Origin: Anaerolineae bacterium
GTDB lineage: Bacteria > Chloroflexota > Anaerolineae > Aggregatilineales > Phototrophicaceae
DNA: 63,222 bases
Direction: 5' to 3'
NCBI GenBank assembly: GCA_022822545.1
Contig: JAJEBE010000022.1
Coordinates: forward strand, 1 to 63,222
Below are positions 61,858 to 63,222 of this stretch, in pieces; within the stretch, counting starts at the first letter, position 1; every line of letters starts with the position of its first letter. Under the pieces are notes generated by a model that worked only from the letters and a program-made list of their open reading frames with translations, was not told the origin of the DNA and made no database searches. The translations under genes were made by a program, and so were the position numbers.

Positions 61858-63222
61858 ATGTTGTTCAAAAGAAGGAAGAATCTGCTGTCCCTAGGCATCG
61901 CGCTTTTGTTCATCGCCTCCCTAGTTGGCGGTGGAATCGCGGGTCTGGCGCAAGACATGAGCACCCTTGTTATTGCGCTTGCGGGCTCCCCGCCCACGTT
62001 TGACCCCCTGGCAGCCTCTGACAGTCGCGTTGATACGCCGTCGATTAATCTTTACAACACCTTGCTTCAGTATCTGCCTGGAGTTACTGAATGGGAGTTG
62101 GAGCTGGCTGAAAGCTACGAACAATCTGAGGACGGCCTGAGCTACACCTTCACGCTGAAACCCGGTGTGATGTTCCACGACGGCAGCGAACTGCTGGCGG
62201 AAGATGTGGCCTACACGGTTGAGCGTTTGATCGCGGTGAATATCGGCGTGGCGCGCAGTCTGGGCATTGTGACCGGCGCGGAAGTCATCGACGATTACAC
62301 CGTGAAGATCAATCTTTCGGCGCCCTTCCCCGGCTTCCTGGGGGCGATCTCGCGCCTTTACATCCTGAATTCGGAATTGGTGCAAGCCAATACAGTCGAT
62401 GACGACTGGGGCCAAACCTGGCTGCAAAATAACGATGCCGGCAGCGGACCTTACGTCTTGACCTCGTTTACGCCCGAGCAGGAATTCACCATTGAGCGCT
62501 TTGACGGTTACTTCAAGGGCTGGGAAGGCAACCACGTAGACCGCGCGATCTTCGTTGTGATCAAGGAAGAAAGCACGCGCCGTTTGTCGCTTGAAAACGG
62601 CGACTCCCACTGGATCCAGGTGGGCAGCCCGGAGACGCTGGACGCGCTCAGCGAAAGCGGGGATTACACGATCAACACCGATCCGACGCTCAATCAGCTT
62701 TACTTCGCGATGAACAGCCGCCATCCGATCCTCTCGGATGCGCGCGTACGCAAGGCACTGTCGCTGGTCTACGACTTCGAGGGCCACGTAGAGTTGGCGC
62801 GCAATGGCTATGCGGCGATCGCGAAGGGTGTGCTGCCGCCGGGCATCGTCTGCTTTGACGCCTCAGTGCCGGAGTCGGCCATGGACGTGGAGGCAGCGCA
62901 GGCCTTGATGGCGGAGGCCGGTTACGCCGATGGCGGCTTCGAGTTGACGATGGCCTACCAGGGCACATCGCCGGAAGAGACCGCCGCTATGCAGATCATG
63001 CAAGCGGGGGCGGCGCAACTGGGCATCACTATCCGCCCGATGGCCGTCGAGTGGCCCGCCAAAGTTCAAGCCTACTCCGCACAAGAAACGGCGCCCGATG
63101 TGGGCACGGTGTGGATGTTCCCCTCGCTGCCCGATCCGGATCAGTTCTTCGGCCGATTGGGGCATTCCAGCCAAGGCGGCGGCGGCGGCATCAACTTCTC
63201 TTGGTATAGCAATGCGGAAAAC
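61858..63222 (+). CDS. Peptide/nickel-type ABC transporter substrate-binding protein (3' end outside the window)
   Basis: 455 codons are open up to the last base with no stop. MLFKRRKNLLSLGIALLFIA is an N-terminal signal or anchor sequence, then MSTLVIALAGSPPTFDPLAASDSR, YNTLLQYLPGV, FTLKPGVMFHDGSELLAEDVAYTVERL (quoted in two parts) and NQLYFAMNSRHPILSDARVRKALSLV, the SBP_bac_5 (DppA/OppA) layout. Family members deliver peptides or nickel to an ABC permease. AAAGGACG precedes the ATG. The rest of its operon must lie to the right. Confidence 0.88.
   Translation, partial: MLFKRRKNLLSLGIALLFIASLVGGGIAGLAQDMSTLVIALAGSPPTFDPLAASDSRVDTPSINLYNTLLQYLPGVTEWELELAESYEQSEDGLSYTFTLKPGVMFHDGSELLAEDVAYTVERLIAVNIGVARSLGIVTGAEVIDDYTVKINLSAPFPGFLGAISRLYILNSELVQANTVDDDWGQTWLQNNDAGSGPYVLTSFTPEQEFTIERFDGYFKGWEGNHVDRAIFVVIKEESTRRLSLENGDSHWIQVGSPETLDALSESGDYTINTDPTLNQLYFAMNSRHPILSDARVRKALSLVYDFEGHVELARNGYAAIAKGVLPPGIVCFDASVPESAMDVEAAQALMAEAGYADGGFELTMAYQGTSPEETAAMQIMQAGAAQLGITIRPMAVEWPAKVQAYSAQETAPDVGTVWMFPSLPDPDQFFGRLGHSSQGGGGGINFSWYSNAEN

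Overview
The window is a gene-dense, G+C-rich bacterial chromosome segment with about 58 protein genes. I see no tRNA, rRNA or CRISPR. The gene mix best fits a Chloroflexota (Anaerolineae-like) bacterium: DUF3467 next to a translin homologue, an isolated rplJ-rplL pair behind an L10 leader, an EF-G paralogue, a large TPR lytic transglycosylase lipoprotein and a fused SHMT/GcvT enzyme. That placement is inference. Several starts are TTG, and many starts lie 20-120 bases downstream of a TATAAT-like -10 box.

Layout. 0.2-4.2 kb is a leftward cluster (drug/metabolite transporter, Nudix hydrolase, PCMT-like methyltransferase, small protein) followed by a DUF5996 protein. 4.5-9.0 kb carries an aminotransferase, gatB, ssb and an SDR enzyme. 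9.0-14.8 kb has a uracil-DNA glycosylase, an MBL hydrolase, a membrane-anchored protein, a tandem GNAT protein and an alpha/beta hydrolase. 14.8-17.4 kb is a compact leftward operon of an E2-like protein, a JAB/JAMM-like protein and an E1/ThiF protein: a bacterial ubiquitin-like conjugation module with no visible modifier gene and a His-to-Gln change in the JAMM motif. 18.0-24.1 kb holds an iron-type ABC transporter and a convergent two-component system. 24.4-33.5 kb is mixed housekeeping and metabolism. 33.6-34.9 kb is rplJ-rplL. 35-41 kb has a kinase-like ATPase, a hydroxyacid dehydrogenase, greA, an ECF sigma/anti-sigma pair, mgsA and a glycosyltransferase. 41-51 kb has the lytic transglycosylase, a YyaL-type protein, ftsH and the EF-G paralogue. 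51.4-58.9 kb has three tandem membrane-anchored SGNH-like paralogues and the SHMT-GcvT fusion, with a broken copy of the fusion gene's 5' end between paralogues 2 and 3. 59-63 kb has a TrkA-N protein, an M20-fold protein that has lost catalytic residues, and the start of a peptide ABC transporter binding protein.

Mobile DNA. Two MITE-like elements (8690-9042 and 17507-17736) share an 18-bp terminal inverted repeat and are each bounded by 10-bp direct repeats. The first has rewritten the C-terminus of the adjacent glycosylase gene, and its pre-insertion stop codon can be reconstructed. A partial relative lies at the left edge of the window. A second, shorter repeat family (GGGAGTGGTGAAT inverted ends) occurs around 31.5, 35.0 and 37.2 kb.
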